NCBI GenBank assembly: GCA_035499735.1 | Contig: DATJYC010000078.1 | Location: 62,001 to 126,000, forward strand | Length of the DNA: 64,000 nucleotides | Source: VBDM01 sp035499735 | Lineage (GTDB): Bacteria; Pseudomonadota; Gammaproteobacteria; Burkholderiales; SG8-39 | Reading direction: 5' to 3' | Part shown: positions 46,848-54,487 of the stretch, in pieces | Layout: each line of letters begins with the position of its first letter | Position numbering within the stretch: the first letter of the stretch is position 1 | Position numbers and translations under genes: made by a program | The notes under the pieces: generated by a model | Told to the model about the DNA's origin: nothing | What the model saw: the letters and a program-made list of their open reading frames with translations, nothing else | Database searches by the model: none

Positions 46848-47675
46848 ATGCCCGATCGCCGCCGAACCGTGTTCTTCGTTTCGGACGGCACCGGCATCAC
46901 GGTGGAGATGCTCGGGCACAGTCTGCTCACCCAGTTCGACGGCATCGAGTCCACCCACGAGACCATCCCTTTCGTCGACTCGGTCGAGAAGGCCGGGGCC
47001 TGCGTGGAACGGATCAACCGCGCTCTCCGCCCGGCCGGCTTCCGCCCGGTCGTCTTCACCACCCTGGTGAACGCGGACATACGCGAGACGGTGAGCAAGG
47101 CCGACGCGTTCGTTCTCGACCTGTTCCAGAGCTTTCTCGTGCCTTTGGAGGCCGAGCTCGGCGCCCAGTCGACGCACACCGTCGGGCGCTCCCACAGCGC
47201 CCGCGACGCCAAGGGCTATACCCATCGGATCGACGCCATCAATTTCGCGCTTGCCCACGACGACGGCGCTTCCTCGCGCGACCTCGACAAGGCGGACGTC
47301 ATCCTGGTCGGGGTGTCGCGCAGCGGCAAGACCCCGACCAGCCTGTACCTGTCTCTCCAGTTCGGCATCCGCGCGGCCAATTGCCCGCTCATCCCCGAGG
47401 ATTTCGACCGCATGAGCCTGCCCAAGGCGCTGGACGGATACCGCCACAAGCTCTTCGGCCTGTCGATCGCGCCGGAGCGCCTTCGCGAGATCCGCAACGA
47501 GCGCCGCCCCAACAGCAAGTACTCCGAGCTCGAAAACTGCCGCTACGAGGTGCAGCAGGCCGAGAAGCTCATGCAGCGCGAAGGGATCCGGTGGGCGAAC
47601 TCGACCGCCAAGTCGATCGAGGAGATCGCCACCACGATCATGCAGGAGTTCAAGCTGGAGCGGCGCGTCTATTAG
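46848..47675 (+). CDS. ppsR: PEP synthase regulatory protein (bifunctional kinase/pyrophosphorylase)
   Basis: A 275-residue DUF299 protein that inactivates PpsA by ADP-dependent threonine phosphorylation and reactivates it by phosphate-dependent removal. The start RRTVFFVSDGTGITVEMLG and the P-loop GVSRSGKTPTS near 149-159 are diagnostic. It is divergent from ppsA. It overlaps the RNA methyltransferase gene tail to tail by four bases. Confidence 0.95.
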   Translation: MPDRRRTVFFVSDGTGITVEMLGHSLLTQFDGIESTHETIPFVDSVEKAGACVERINRALRPAGFRPVVFTTLVNADIRETVSKADAFVLDLFQSFLVPLEAELGAQSTHTVGRSHSARDAKGYTHRIDAINFALAHDDGASSRDLDKADVILVGVSRSGKTPTSLYLSLQFGIRAANCPLIPEDFDRMSLPKALDGYRHKLFGLSIAPERLREIRNERRPNSKYSELENCRYEVQQAEKLMQREGIRWANSTAKSIEEIATTIMQEFKLERRVY

Positions 47676-48454
47676 CGGCCGGCTTGTTGCCGGATCTGTT
47701 CGAACAGGCAGATCGCGGCGGCCGCCGCGACGTTGAGCGACTCGGCCTGCCCCGGCATGGGAATGCGTACCTGGGTTGCGGCGACTCCTCTCGCCTGCGC
47801 CGACAGGCCCGCTCCCTCGTTGCCGAAGAGCCAAGCCACGTTTCCCTTCAGGTCCACGTCGTATAGCGAGGTCGCCGCGCGCGGCGCCGTGGCGACGATC
47901 CGCCCGCCGAACAAGCGCGCCACCTCGCCGAGGTCGACTCCTTCGAAAATCGACAGGAAGAAGTGCGCGCCCATCCCGGCCCGGATCACCTTGGGCGCCC
48001 AGGCGAATACCGAGTTGCGCGAGAGGTAAATCTGGCGGCTGCCCGCCGCGACAGCCGTTCTCAGGATCGACCCCAGGTTGCCCGGATCCTGGATGTTCTC
48101 CAGCAGCAGGCATCCGGGCAGGGGCTTCGTCATGGGCCCGGGCTCGGGCGTCCTGATGACGGCCGCCACGCCGGCCGCGCTCGCAAGCTGCGAGACGGAA
48201 GCGAAGATCCCGTCGGCGAGCGCGAGGCGGGCGGCCGCGGGGAAATGCTCGACGAAGGCGCGGGTGCCCGGGTCGGCCAGCGCGGATTCGCTCGCGAGTA
48301 CCGCCTCCGCCCGGCGCCCGCTTTCCCCGTAGGCCCGCACCAGCCGCTCGCCTTCGAGCAGCGTGCTCCCGGTCCTGCGGCGCTCGCGCGAGGACCCTGC
48401 GAGCTTGACCAGGGCCTTGACCGCCGGGTTGCCTCTCGAGCGGATGAATTTCAC
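47672..48454 (-). CDS. SpoU/TrmH family RNA 2'-O-ribose methyltransferase
   Basis: A 260-residue SPOUT methyltransferase with an N-terminal L30e-like substrate-binding domain (about 1-95) and the knotted SAM domain. The three motifs are present: ENIQDPGNLGSILRTA, LFGNEGAGLS and MPGQAESLNVAAAAAI. It modifies a ribose 2'-OH in rRNA or tRNA; RlmB-like 23S rRNA specificity is possible but not shown. Its ATG overlaps the stop of the senA-like remnant. In related genomes it often directly follows rnhB, so the intervening 1.5 kb looks inserted. Confidence 0.9.
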   Translation of the reverse strand: MKFIRSRGNPAVKALVKLAGSSRERRRTGSTLLEGERLVRAYGESGRRAEAVLASESALADPGTRAFVEHFPAAARLALADGIFASVSQLASAAGVAAVIRTPEPGPMTKPLPGCLLLENIQDPGNLGSILRTAVAAGSRQIYLSRNSVFAWAPKVIRAGMGAHFFLSIFEGVDLGEVARLFGGRIVATAPRAATSLYDVDLKGNVAWLFGNEGAGLSAQARGVAATQVRIPMPGQAESLNVAAAAAICLFEQIRQQAGR

Positions 48455-48962
48455 GGAGCCGCGGTCCGGAAGCCTGCGAAGACGTCGCCGCGATCCGGCA
48501 GGTAGAAATTGCGCCAGCTGCTGGCGACGAGGCGCGCCGGAGTGCTGAAGCTGCCGCCGCGCGGGACCTTGTGCGTTCCGAACCAGGGCTCGGAGTACTC
48601 GCGATAGGGATCGGCTACGAACCCCGGGTAGGGCTCAAAGGCGCTCGAGGTCCATTCCCAGACACTGCCGATCATCTGGCGGCAGCCGAGCACGCCGTCC
48701 CCGGCGGCGAAGCGATCGACCGGCACCCGGCCCGAGCCGCCCAGGTCGGCGCGGCCGGCCTCGCTCTTGTCCCCCCAGGGATCGAGCCACTCCCCATCGC
48801 GCGGCCTGAGGCAACAGCGCTCCTGGAACCAGGCGACGCGCCCCAGCTCCCACAGCACGGGATTGACGATTGCGAGCCTGGGGCCGAACAATTGCTGGCC
48901 ACGAGGTCCTGCGTGAGCGCGCGCGTGCGCCGCCTTGCATCCCGCAACCGGTCTGAGAGCAT
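48451..48962 (-). pseudogene. Decayed senA-like (EgtB family) selenoneine synthase remnant
   Basis: Remnant of an EgtB/SenA-type enzyme, which in the family has an N-terminal DinB domain and a C-terminal formylglycine-enzyme-like domain (400 residues or more). The ATG at 48962 gives MLSDRLRDARRRTRALTQDL; the family sequence then continues in another frame as LFGPRLAIVNPVLWELG and VAWFQE, so a base is lost near 48900. After that the frame jumps to the C-terminal part (PWGD, then QMIGSVWEW, FEPYPGF and FAGFRT), so roughly 250 codons are missing, including most of the iron-binding region. It diverges from a senB-like gene, also broken. Plain EgtB ancestry is the alternative. Confidence 0.78.
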
Positions 48963-48976
48963 CGTGCGAACATAGC

Positions 48977-49969
48977 ATGAAAATCGCGCTCATCACCCCT
49001 GCCGGGCCCCGCTCGCGAAGCGGGAATCTCCACACGGCCGCACGCTAGGCCGGAATGCTGCGATCGCTCGGCCACTCGGTTCGTGTCTCCAGCGCCTGGA
49101 ACGGCCGACCCGCCGAAGCGATGATCGCACTGCACGCGCGCCGCAGCCACGCTTCCATCCGCGCTTTCAGCGAGCGGCATCCCGGCGCGCCGCTGGTGGT
49201 GGTGCTGACGGGAACGGATCTGTATCGCGATATCCGCATCGAGCCGGATGCGCGCGCCTCGCTCGAGCTCGCCGATCGCCTGGTCGTGCTGCAGGAGATG
49301 GGAAAGGATGAGATCCCCTTGCGGCTGCAGCGCAAGACACGCGTGATCTACCAGTCAGCCGTATCCCCGGGTGCGCCCCGCACCGCGGGCTTCCGCGTCG
49401 CAGTGCTGGGCCACCTGCGCGAGGAAAAGGATCCGTTCAGAACCGCCCTCGCCCTCGCGCACCTCGAAGACCTGCCCGATCTCGAGGTCGTCCATCTGGG
49501 CGAGGCCCTTTCGCCCGCCATGGCGCGCGAGGCGCGGCGCCTGATGCGCCTGGACGCGCGCTACCGCTGGCTCGGGGACGTTCCTCACGCTGCCGCGCTG
49601 CGGTGGCTGGCTGGAAGCCGGCTCCTCGTTCTGAGCTCCAGGATGGAAGGAGGCGCCAACGTCATCTGCGAAGCCGCGGCGGCAGGCGTTCCGGTGATCG
49701 CCTCGCGGGTGTCGGGCAATATCGGCATGCTGGGCCGCGGCTACCCGGGGTACTACCAGCTCGGGAACGAACGCGCGCTCGCGCGCCAGCTCCGGCGCGC
49801 CGCATGCGACCCCGCGTACTATGCCCGTCTCGCCCGTTTGACCGGCGCAAGGCGGCCGCTCTTCCTTCCTGCGGCCGAGCGCGACGGGCTGCGCAGGCTC
49901 CTCGCGGAACGCGCGCGGTCTCAGCCGCGCTCGAGGAGTTCGCGCACCGGGGCGAAGGTGCGGCGGTAG
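48977..49969 (+). pseudogene. senB-like glycosyltransferase interrupted by an amber codon
   Basis: Full-length GT-B type glycosyltransferase frame (331 codons), matching the TIGR04348/SenB family that makes the selenosugar precursor of selenoneine. The ATG at 48977 gives MKIALITPAGPRSRSGN; then a TAG at 49046-49048 (codon 24) stands where the family has Trp (R-W-A before the next helix), a one-base change from TGG. The rest is intact, with VLTGTDLYRD, LGHLREEKDPFRTA and SSRMEGGANVICEA. Restart at the ATG at 49055 would lose the first strand of the nucleotide-binding fold. The 3' end overlaps rnhB by 49 bases tail to tail. A very recent loss, a suppressor tRNA or a sequencing error are all possible. 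Confidence 0.82.
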
Positions 49970-50502
49970 GCCTCGCAGACTCCGTGGCGCCGCAATGCCT
50001 CGAGGTGCCGCGGCGTCGGGTAGCCTTTGTGCTCGTCGAAGCCGTACTGTGGAAAGCGCTCGTGGAGGCGGCGCATCTCGGCGTCGCGCGCCGTCTTGGC
50101 GAGGATCGACGCCGCGGAGATCACCTTCACCTTTGCGTCTCCGTCGATCACTCCGCGCGCCGGAATGCCGAGCTCGGGACAATGCGGCCCGTCCAGGAGG
50201 ACCTCGTCGGGAACGACGGCTAGCGAATCCACGGCTCGCTTCATGGCGAGCAAGCTCGCCCGAAGAATGTTGAGGGCATCGATCTCCTCGACGCTCGCCC
50301 AGGCGATGGCCCAGCCGAACGACCTGTCCTTGATCACGCGGGCGAGCCGCTCGCGCCGCAGCGGGCTCAGCAGCTTGGAATCGGCGATTCCCCTCGGCGC
50401 GCGGCGCCCCTGAGGAAAAACCACGGCCGCAGCGAAGACAGGACCGGCCAGCGGGCCGCGCCCCGCTTCGTCGACACCGCAGATCAGGCGGGCCGCAGCC
50501 AC
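49921..50502 (-). CDS. rnhB: Ribonuclease HII
   Basis: Removes ribonucleotides from DNA and RNA-DNA hybrids; 193 residues. The active-site motif GVDEAGRGPLAGPV carries Asp11 and Glu12, and LLDGPHCP and SAASILAKTARD supply the other conserved blocks. The start is a GTG at 50502, 19 bases inside lpxB. It is the last intact gene of the lpx block before the decayed senAB locus. Confidence 0.94.
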   Translation of the reverse strand: MAAARLICGVDEAGRGPLAGPVFAAAVVFPQGRRAPRGIADSKLLSPLRRERLARVIKDRSFGWAIAWASVEEIDALNILRASLLAMKRAVDSLAVVPDEVLLDGPHCPELGIPARGVIDGDAKVKVISAASILAKTARDAEMRRLHERFPQYGFDEHKGYPTPRHLEALRRHGVCEAYRRTFAPVRELLERG

Positions 50503-51638
50503 GGGAGCAGCGCCTCGCTCGCGCGCGCCGCCGCGTTCATTCGCAGCAGCAAACGCATGCGGTTCAGGCGCTCGGGGAGCTTGCGGCCCACGACCGGGTC
50601 GTTGAGCGAGTTCAGCACGGCCTGTGCGAGGTTCTCGGGCGTGGCCTCGCCCTGCAGGATCTCCGGAACGACGAATTCCCCGGCGATGATGTTCGGCAGC
50701 CCGGCGTAGGGCACGGTGGCCATCCTCGCCATCAGCCACGCGGTAAGTCTCGCCATCTTGTAGGTGATGACCATGGGCTTGCGGGCGAGCGCCGTCTCGA
50801 GCGTGGCGGTGCCGCTCGCGACCAGGGCCACGTCGCACGCCGCGAGCGCCTCGCGGGCGTGCCCGAACAGGACCGTAATCGGCAGATCCAGCGCGCCGGC
50901 CGCGTACACCGCTTCCTTGAAGATCGCGCGGGTTTCACGGCTGATGAGGGGCACGAGGAAATTCAGCGCCTGCTGCCGCGCAGCGATCAGCTTCGCGGTC
51001 TCGACGAAGCAGCGCGCCATATACGCGAGCTCCGATTGCCGGCTGCCTGGAAGCAGCGCAATGATCTTGTGCCCCGCGGGCAGCTTCAGCTGCTCGCGCG
51101 CGGCCGCGGTTTCGTCGTCGTCTGAGGTCTGGTCGGCGAGCGGGTGCCCGACGTAGGCGACGGAAACCCCGGCGTCGCGGTACAGCGCCTCTTCGAAGGG
51201 GAACAGCACCAGCATCTTGTCGACCGAGGCGGCGATCGAGGACATGCGGCCCCCGCGCCAGCCCCACAGCGAGGGACTCACGTAGTGCACCGCTGGAATG
51301 CCCGCGCGCTTCAGCCTGCGCTCCAGGCCGAGGTTGAAGTCCGGAGCGTCGACCCCGATGAAGAGCCTCGGCCGCGCCTTGATCAGCCGCCGCTCGAGCT
51401 TGCGCCGGATCGAGAGGATCTCAGGGAAATGCCGCAGCACCTCGACGTAACCCCGGACCGCGAGCTTCTCCATGGAGAACCAGGACTCCAGGCCCTGCCC
51501 CTCCATTCTCGGACCGCCGATGCCGACTAAGCGCAGGCCGGGCACCCGCTCGCGCAGGGCGGCGATCAGATGCGCGCCGAGGAAGTCCCCCGAAGCCTCC
51601 CCCGCTACCATGCCAACGAGGATGGGATCGCCGGCCAC
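50484..51638 (-). CDS. lpxB: Lipid-A-disaccharide synthase
   Basis: A GT19 glycosyltransferase, 384 residues, that condenses UDP-2,3-diacylglucosamine with lipid X to form the lipid A disaccharide at the inner membrane. VGMVAGEASGDFLGAHL, the hallmark motif, is near residues 8-24, and PGSRQSEL and the donor-site ALAASGTATLE-like segment follow. The GTG at 51638 directly abuts the lpxA stop. Confidence 0.96.
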   Translation of the reverse strand: MAGDPILVGMVAGEASGDFLGAHLIAALRERVPGLRLVGIGGPRMEGQGLESWFSMEKLAVRGYVEVLRHFPEILSIRRKLERRLIKARPRLFIGVDAPDFNLGLERRLKRAGIPAVHYVSPSLWGWRGGRMSSIAASVDKMLVLFPFEEALYRDAGVSVAYVGHPLADQTSDDDETAAAREQLKLPAGHKIIALLPGSRQSELAYMARCFVETAKLIAARQQALNFLVPLISRETRAIFKEAVYAAGALDLPITVLFGHAREALAACDVALVASGTATLETALARKPMVITYKMARLTAWLMARMATVPYAGLPNIIAGEFVVPEILQGEATPENLAQAVLNSLNDPVVGRKLPERLNRMRLLLRMNAAARASEALLPWLRPA

Positions 51639-52409
51639 CTAGCGCACGATGCCTCGCGTGGAGCGGCCGAGGAAATCGGCGAGCACCTTCAGCGCGGGCG
51701 ATTTACCCGCCTGCGCCGCGATGGCTGCTTTCGCCTCTTCCAAAGTGAGACCGGAGCGGTAGAGAGTCTTGTAGGCGCGCCGGATCTCCTTGATCTGGTC
51801 CTCGTCGAACCCGCGCCGCTTCAGCCCCTCGGCGTTGATCCCGAACGGCTTGGCCGCGTTGCCGGCCGCCATGACGTACGGAGGCAGGTCCTGCAGAAGC
51901 AGCGTGGCCCCGGCGGTCATGGAGTGCGCTCCGATCAGCACGAACTGGTGAACCCCGGTGAATCCGCCGAGCACGGCGTAGTCGCCCACGTGGACATGGC
52001 CGGCGATCGAGGCGGCATTGGCAAAGACCGTATGGTTGCCCACCTGGCAGTCGTGCGCGACATGCACGTACGCCATGATCCAGTTGTCGCTTCCGATTCG
52101 CGTCGTACGCGCGTCCTGCACGGTGCCGCAGTTGAAAGTGCAGAACTCGCGGATGGTGTTGCGGTCGCCGATCTCCAGGCCGGTCGCCTCGCCCGCGTAC
52201 TTCTTGTCCTGGGGCTTCCCCCCGATCGCGCTGTGCGAGGAGATGCGATTGTGCGCCCCTATGCGCGTCCATCCCTCGACCACGACGTGCGACCCTATCG
52301 CGGTGCCCTCGCCTATCTCGACGTGCTCGCCGATGATCGAGTACGGTCCGACCGACACGCCGGCGCCGAGCTTCGCTCCGGGGTGAACGATCGCGCTCGG
52401 GTGAATCAT
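51639..52409 (-). CDS. lpxA: UDP-N-acetylglucosamine acyltransferase
   Basis: First enzyme of lipid A synthesis; 256 residues forming a left-handed beta-helix of hexapeptide repeats with a C-terminal helical domain. The catalytic histidine is expected at His119 (VAHDC). It overlaps fabZ by four bases and abuts lpxB. The ATG at 52409 begins MIHPSAIVHPGA, the natural start. Confidence 0.97.
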   Translation of the reverse strand: MIHPSAIVHPGAKLGAGVSVGPYSIIGEHVEIGEGTAIGSHVVVEGWTRIGAHNRISSHSAIGGKPQDKKYAGEATGLEIGDRNTIREFCTFNCGTVQDARTTRIGSDNWIMAYVHVAHDCQVGNHTVFANAASIAGHVHVGDYAVLGGFTGVHQFVLIGAHSMTAGATLLLQDLPPYVMAAGNAAKPFGINAEGLKRRGFDEDQIKEIRRAYKTLYRSGLTLEEAKAAIAAQAGKSPALKVLADFLGRSTRGIVR

Positions 52410-52840
52410 GCCGGCCGCAGCGTGCACAGCAGCGTGGCCTCGGCCGCGAGCGCATCGCCTACGCGGGCCTCGGCGCTGAACTTCATCAGCTCCCGCCCGA
52501 TGCGGGCGGCCGTGACGTGGAGCATTAGCTGGTCCCCGGGAACGACCGGCCGCTTGAACCGCGCTCCGTCTATGCCCACGAGGTAGTAGATCGACTTGTT
52601 GTCGGATTTCTTCTCGGCGGTGCGGAAGGCCAGCACGGCGGCCGCCTGTGCGAGAGCCTCCACGACGAGCACCCCCGGCATGACCGGGAGGCTCGGGAAA
52701 TGCCCGTTGAAGAACGGTTCGTTGATCGTGACGTTCTTCAGCGCGAGGATGCGCTTGCCCGGCTCGCACTCGATCACGCGATCGACCAGGAGCATGGGAT
52801 ATCGGTGCGGCAGGGTTTCCAGGATCGCGCGAATGTCCAT
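52406..52840 (-). CDS. fabZ: 3-hydroxyacyl-ACP dehydratase FabZ
   Basis: Hot-dog fold dehydratase of fatty-acid elongation, 144 residues. The catalytic pair is His47 (NGHFP) and Glu61 (VVEALAQ). It competes with LpxA for hydroxyacyl-ACP, and the two genes overlap by four bases. It lies 4 bases after lpxD. Confidence 0.97.
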   Translation of the reverse strand: MDIRAILETLPHRYPMLLVDRVIECEPGKRILALKNVTINEPFFNGHFPSLPVMPGVLVVEALAQAAAVLAFRTAEKKSDNKSIYYLVGIDGARFKRPVVPGDQLMLHVTAARIGRELMKFSAEARVGDALAAEATLLCTLRPA

Positions 52841-52844
52841 CGTG

Positions 52845-53903
52845 TTACCTCTTCCTCTTTTTTCCTTTCGCAGGCTTCGCGCGCGTCTCCAGCTCGCGCA
52901 CCCGCTCGGACAGCCGTGCGAGACTCCGCAGGTGCGCGATGGTTCTCGCCCATTCGCGGCCCGGCTCCGCGGGCAGCACCGCAGTATACGTGCCGGCCCT
53001 CCGTATCGACTTCGTGACGAAGGACGTGGCGGTGACCGTGACACCGTCTGCGATCTCGATGTGGCCCATGATGCGCGCCGCCCCTCCGATCGCGCAATGC
53101 TTGCCGATGCGCGTGCTGCCGGCGACCCCGGCGCAGGCGGCCATGGCGGTGTGCGCTCCGATGCGCACGTTGTGCCCGATCTGGATCTGATTGTCGAGCT
53201 TGACCCCGTCCTCGATGACCGTATCGTCCAGCGCGCCGCGGTCTATCGTGGTGTTCGCGCCGACCTCCACGTCGTCGCCCATGACGACGCGTCCGGTCTG
53301 CGGGATCTTGATCCAGCGCCCCGCCTGCGGCGCGAGGCCGAAGCCGTCCGCGCCGATGACGGCCCCCGCGTGGATCAGGGCGCGCTTGCCGATCACGCAA
53401 TGCGGGTAGACCGTGACCGACGGCCCGAGACGCCCGTCCTCCCCAATCTGCGCCTCTTCTCCGACCGAGCAACCCGGTCCGAGCACGACGCGCTCGCCCA
53501 GCCGGGCGCCGCGGCCGACATGGCAGAAAGGACCGACCGTCGCTGAGGCCGGGACCTCGGCTCCCGGATCGATCACAGCCTTTGCATGAACTCCCGGAGC
53601 CGGCCGGCCGTCCGGCGCGAGCAACCGGGCGGCGCGCGCATAGTAGAGATAGGGATCGTCGCAGAGTATCCTCGGCAGCTTCGTGGCTCCTCCGTGCGCC
53701 TTCGCCAGGATCACCGCCGATGCGCGCGTACTCGCGAGCTGCCCCAGGTATTTCGCGCCCGTGACGAAGGCGAGATCGCCCGGACCGGCGCTCTCCAGAG
53801 TGGCCATGCGGCGAACCTCGGTGTCCGGAGGCCCGACCAGCTCCCCGCCCAGCTTCGCCACGATATCGGCGAGCCGGTGGGTGCGGGAGGAGGATCGCGT
53901 CAC
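52845..53903 (-). CDS. lpxD: UDP-3-O-(3-hydroxyacyl)glucosamine N-acyltransferase
   Basis: Third step of lipid A synthesis; 352 residues with an N-terminal uridine-binding domain (about 1-100) and a beta-helix of hexapeptide repeats. The catalytic histidine is expected in IGAHTAMAACAG. The C-terminus ends in a basic KKRKR tail. The ATG at 53903 follows the skp gene by 24 bases. Confidence 0.96.
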   Translation of the reverse strand: MTRSSSRTHRLADIVAKLGGELVGPPDTEVRRMATLESAGPGDLAFVTGAKYLGQLASTRASAVILAKAHGGATKLPRILCDDPYLYYARAARLLAPDGRPAPGVHAKAVIDPGAEVPASATVGPFCHVGRGARLGERVVLGPGCSVGEEAQIGEDGRLGPSVTVYPHCVIGKRALIHAGAVIGADGFGLAPQAGRWIKIPQTGRVVMGDDVEVGANTTIDRGALDDTVIEDGVKLDNQIQIGHNVRIGAHTAMAACAGVAGSTRIGKHCAIGGAARIMGHIEIADGVTVTATSFVTKSIRRAGTYTAVLPAEPGREWARTIAHLRSLARLSERVRELETRAKPAKGKKRKR

Positions 53904-53927
53904 GGCGCTTCGGCCACCGCCCGCGGA

Positions 53928-54464
53928 CTACTTTGCGCCGGGGCGCGGCTCGCTGAGCGCCTTGATGACCTTGTCGGTGATGTCGATGCGCGTGCTCGCC
54001 CAGACGACCTGCTCGTTCTGAAACACCACGTCGAGCTTCTCGGCCTCGGCGATCTGCCTCACCGCACGGTTGGCCCGCTCGATGACGCGCTCGAACTCCT
54101 CCTTGCGCTTCTGTGCCAGGTCTTCGTTGAACTCCCTCTGCTTGCGCTGGAACTCCCGGTTGGCGTCGCCGAACTCGCGGTCGCGCTTCTGGCGCTCGGA
54201 CTCCGACATCGTCACCGCGTTCTTCTCCAGGGTCTCCTGCATCTTCTTGAGCTGGTCGGCCTGCCGCTGGAGATCCTGCGCACGCCCCGAAAATTCCTGC
54301 TCCAGCTTCTTCTGCGCCTGCTGGGCGGGAGGCGCCTCGCGCAGGATGCGATCCAGGCTCACGAAGCCGATGCTCGTCTGGCAGGCCGCTGGGCCGGCGA
54401 CCAGCAAAAGCACCGGGAAGATGCAGCCGGCGACCGCAAGCCGCGTTGTTTTCGAGCCTCGCAT
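53928..54464 (-). CDS. skp: OmpH/Skp family periplasmic chaperone
   Basis: A 178-residue periplasmic chaperone for outer-membrane proteins. Residues 1-27 are a signal peptide and TSIGFVSLDRILREAP begins the mature body. Residues 50-130 are a charged coiled coil, the tentacle region of Skp. I start at MRGSK because the longer frame to 54596 reads antisense to bamA. It follows bamA by 23 bases, the standard order. Confidence 0.92.
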   Translation of the reverse strand: MRGSKTTRLAVAGCIFPVLLLVAGPAACQTSIGFVSLDRILREAPPAQQAQKKLEQEFSGRAQDLQRQADQLKKMQETLEKNAVTMSESERQKRDREFGDANREFQRKQREFNEDLAQKRKEEFERVIERANRAVRQIAEAEKLDVVFQNEQVVWASTRIDITDKVIKALSEPRPGAK

Positions 54465-54487
54465 GGATCCGGAATTATACCGGGGCG

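Noticed and set aside
44430..47675. A 1081-codon open frame on the plus strand across ppsA
   Set aside because: It is antisense to ppsA, a high-GC frame shadow; only the last 275 codons, from 46848, are the real ppsR.
49055..49969. Treating the glycosyltransferase as an intact shorter gene starting at 49055
   Set aside because: The first strand and loop of the GT-B fold lie upstream in frame, separated only by the TAG codon.
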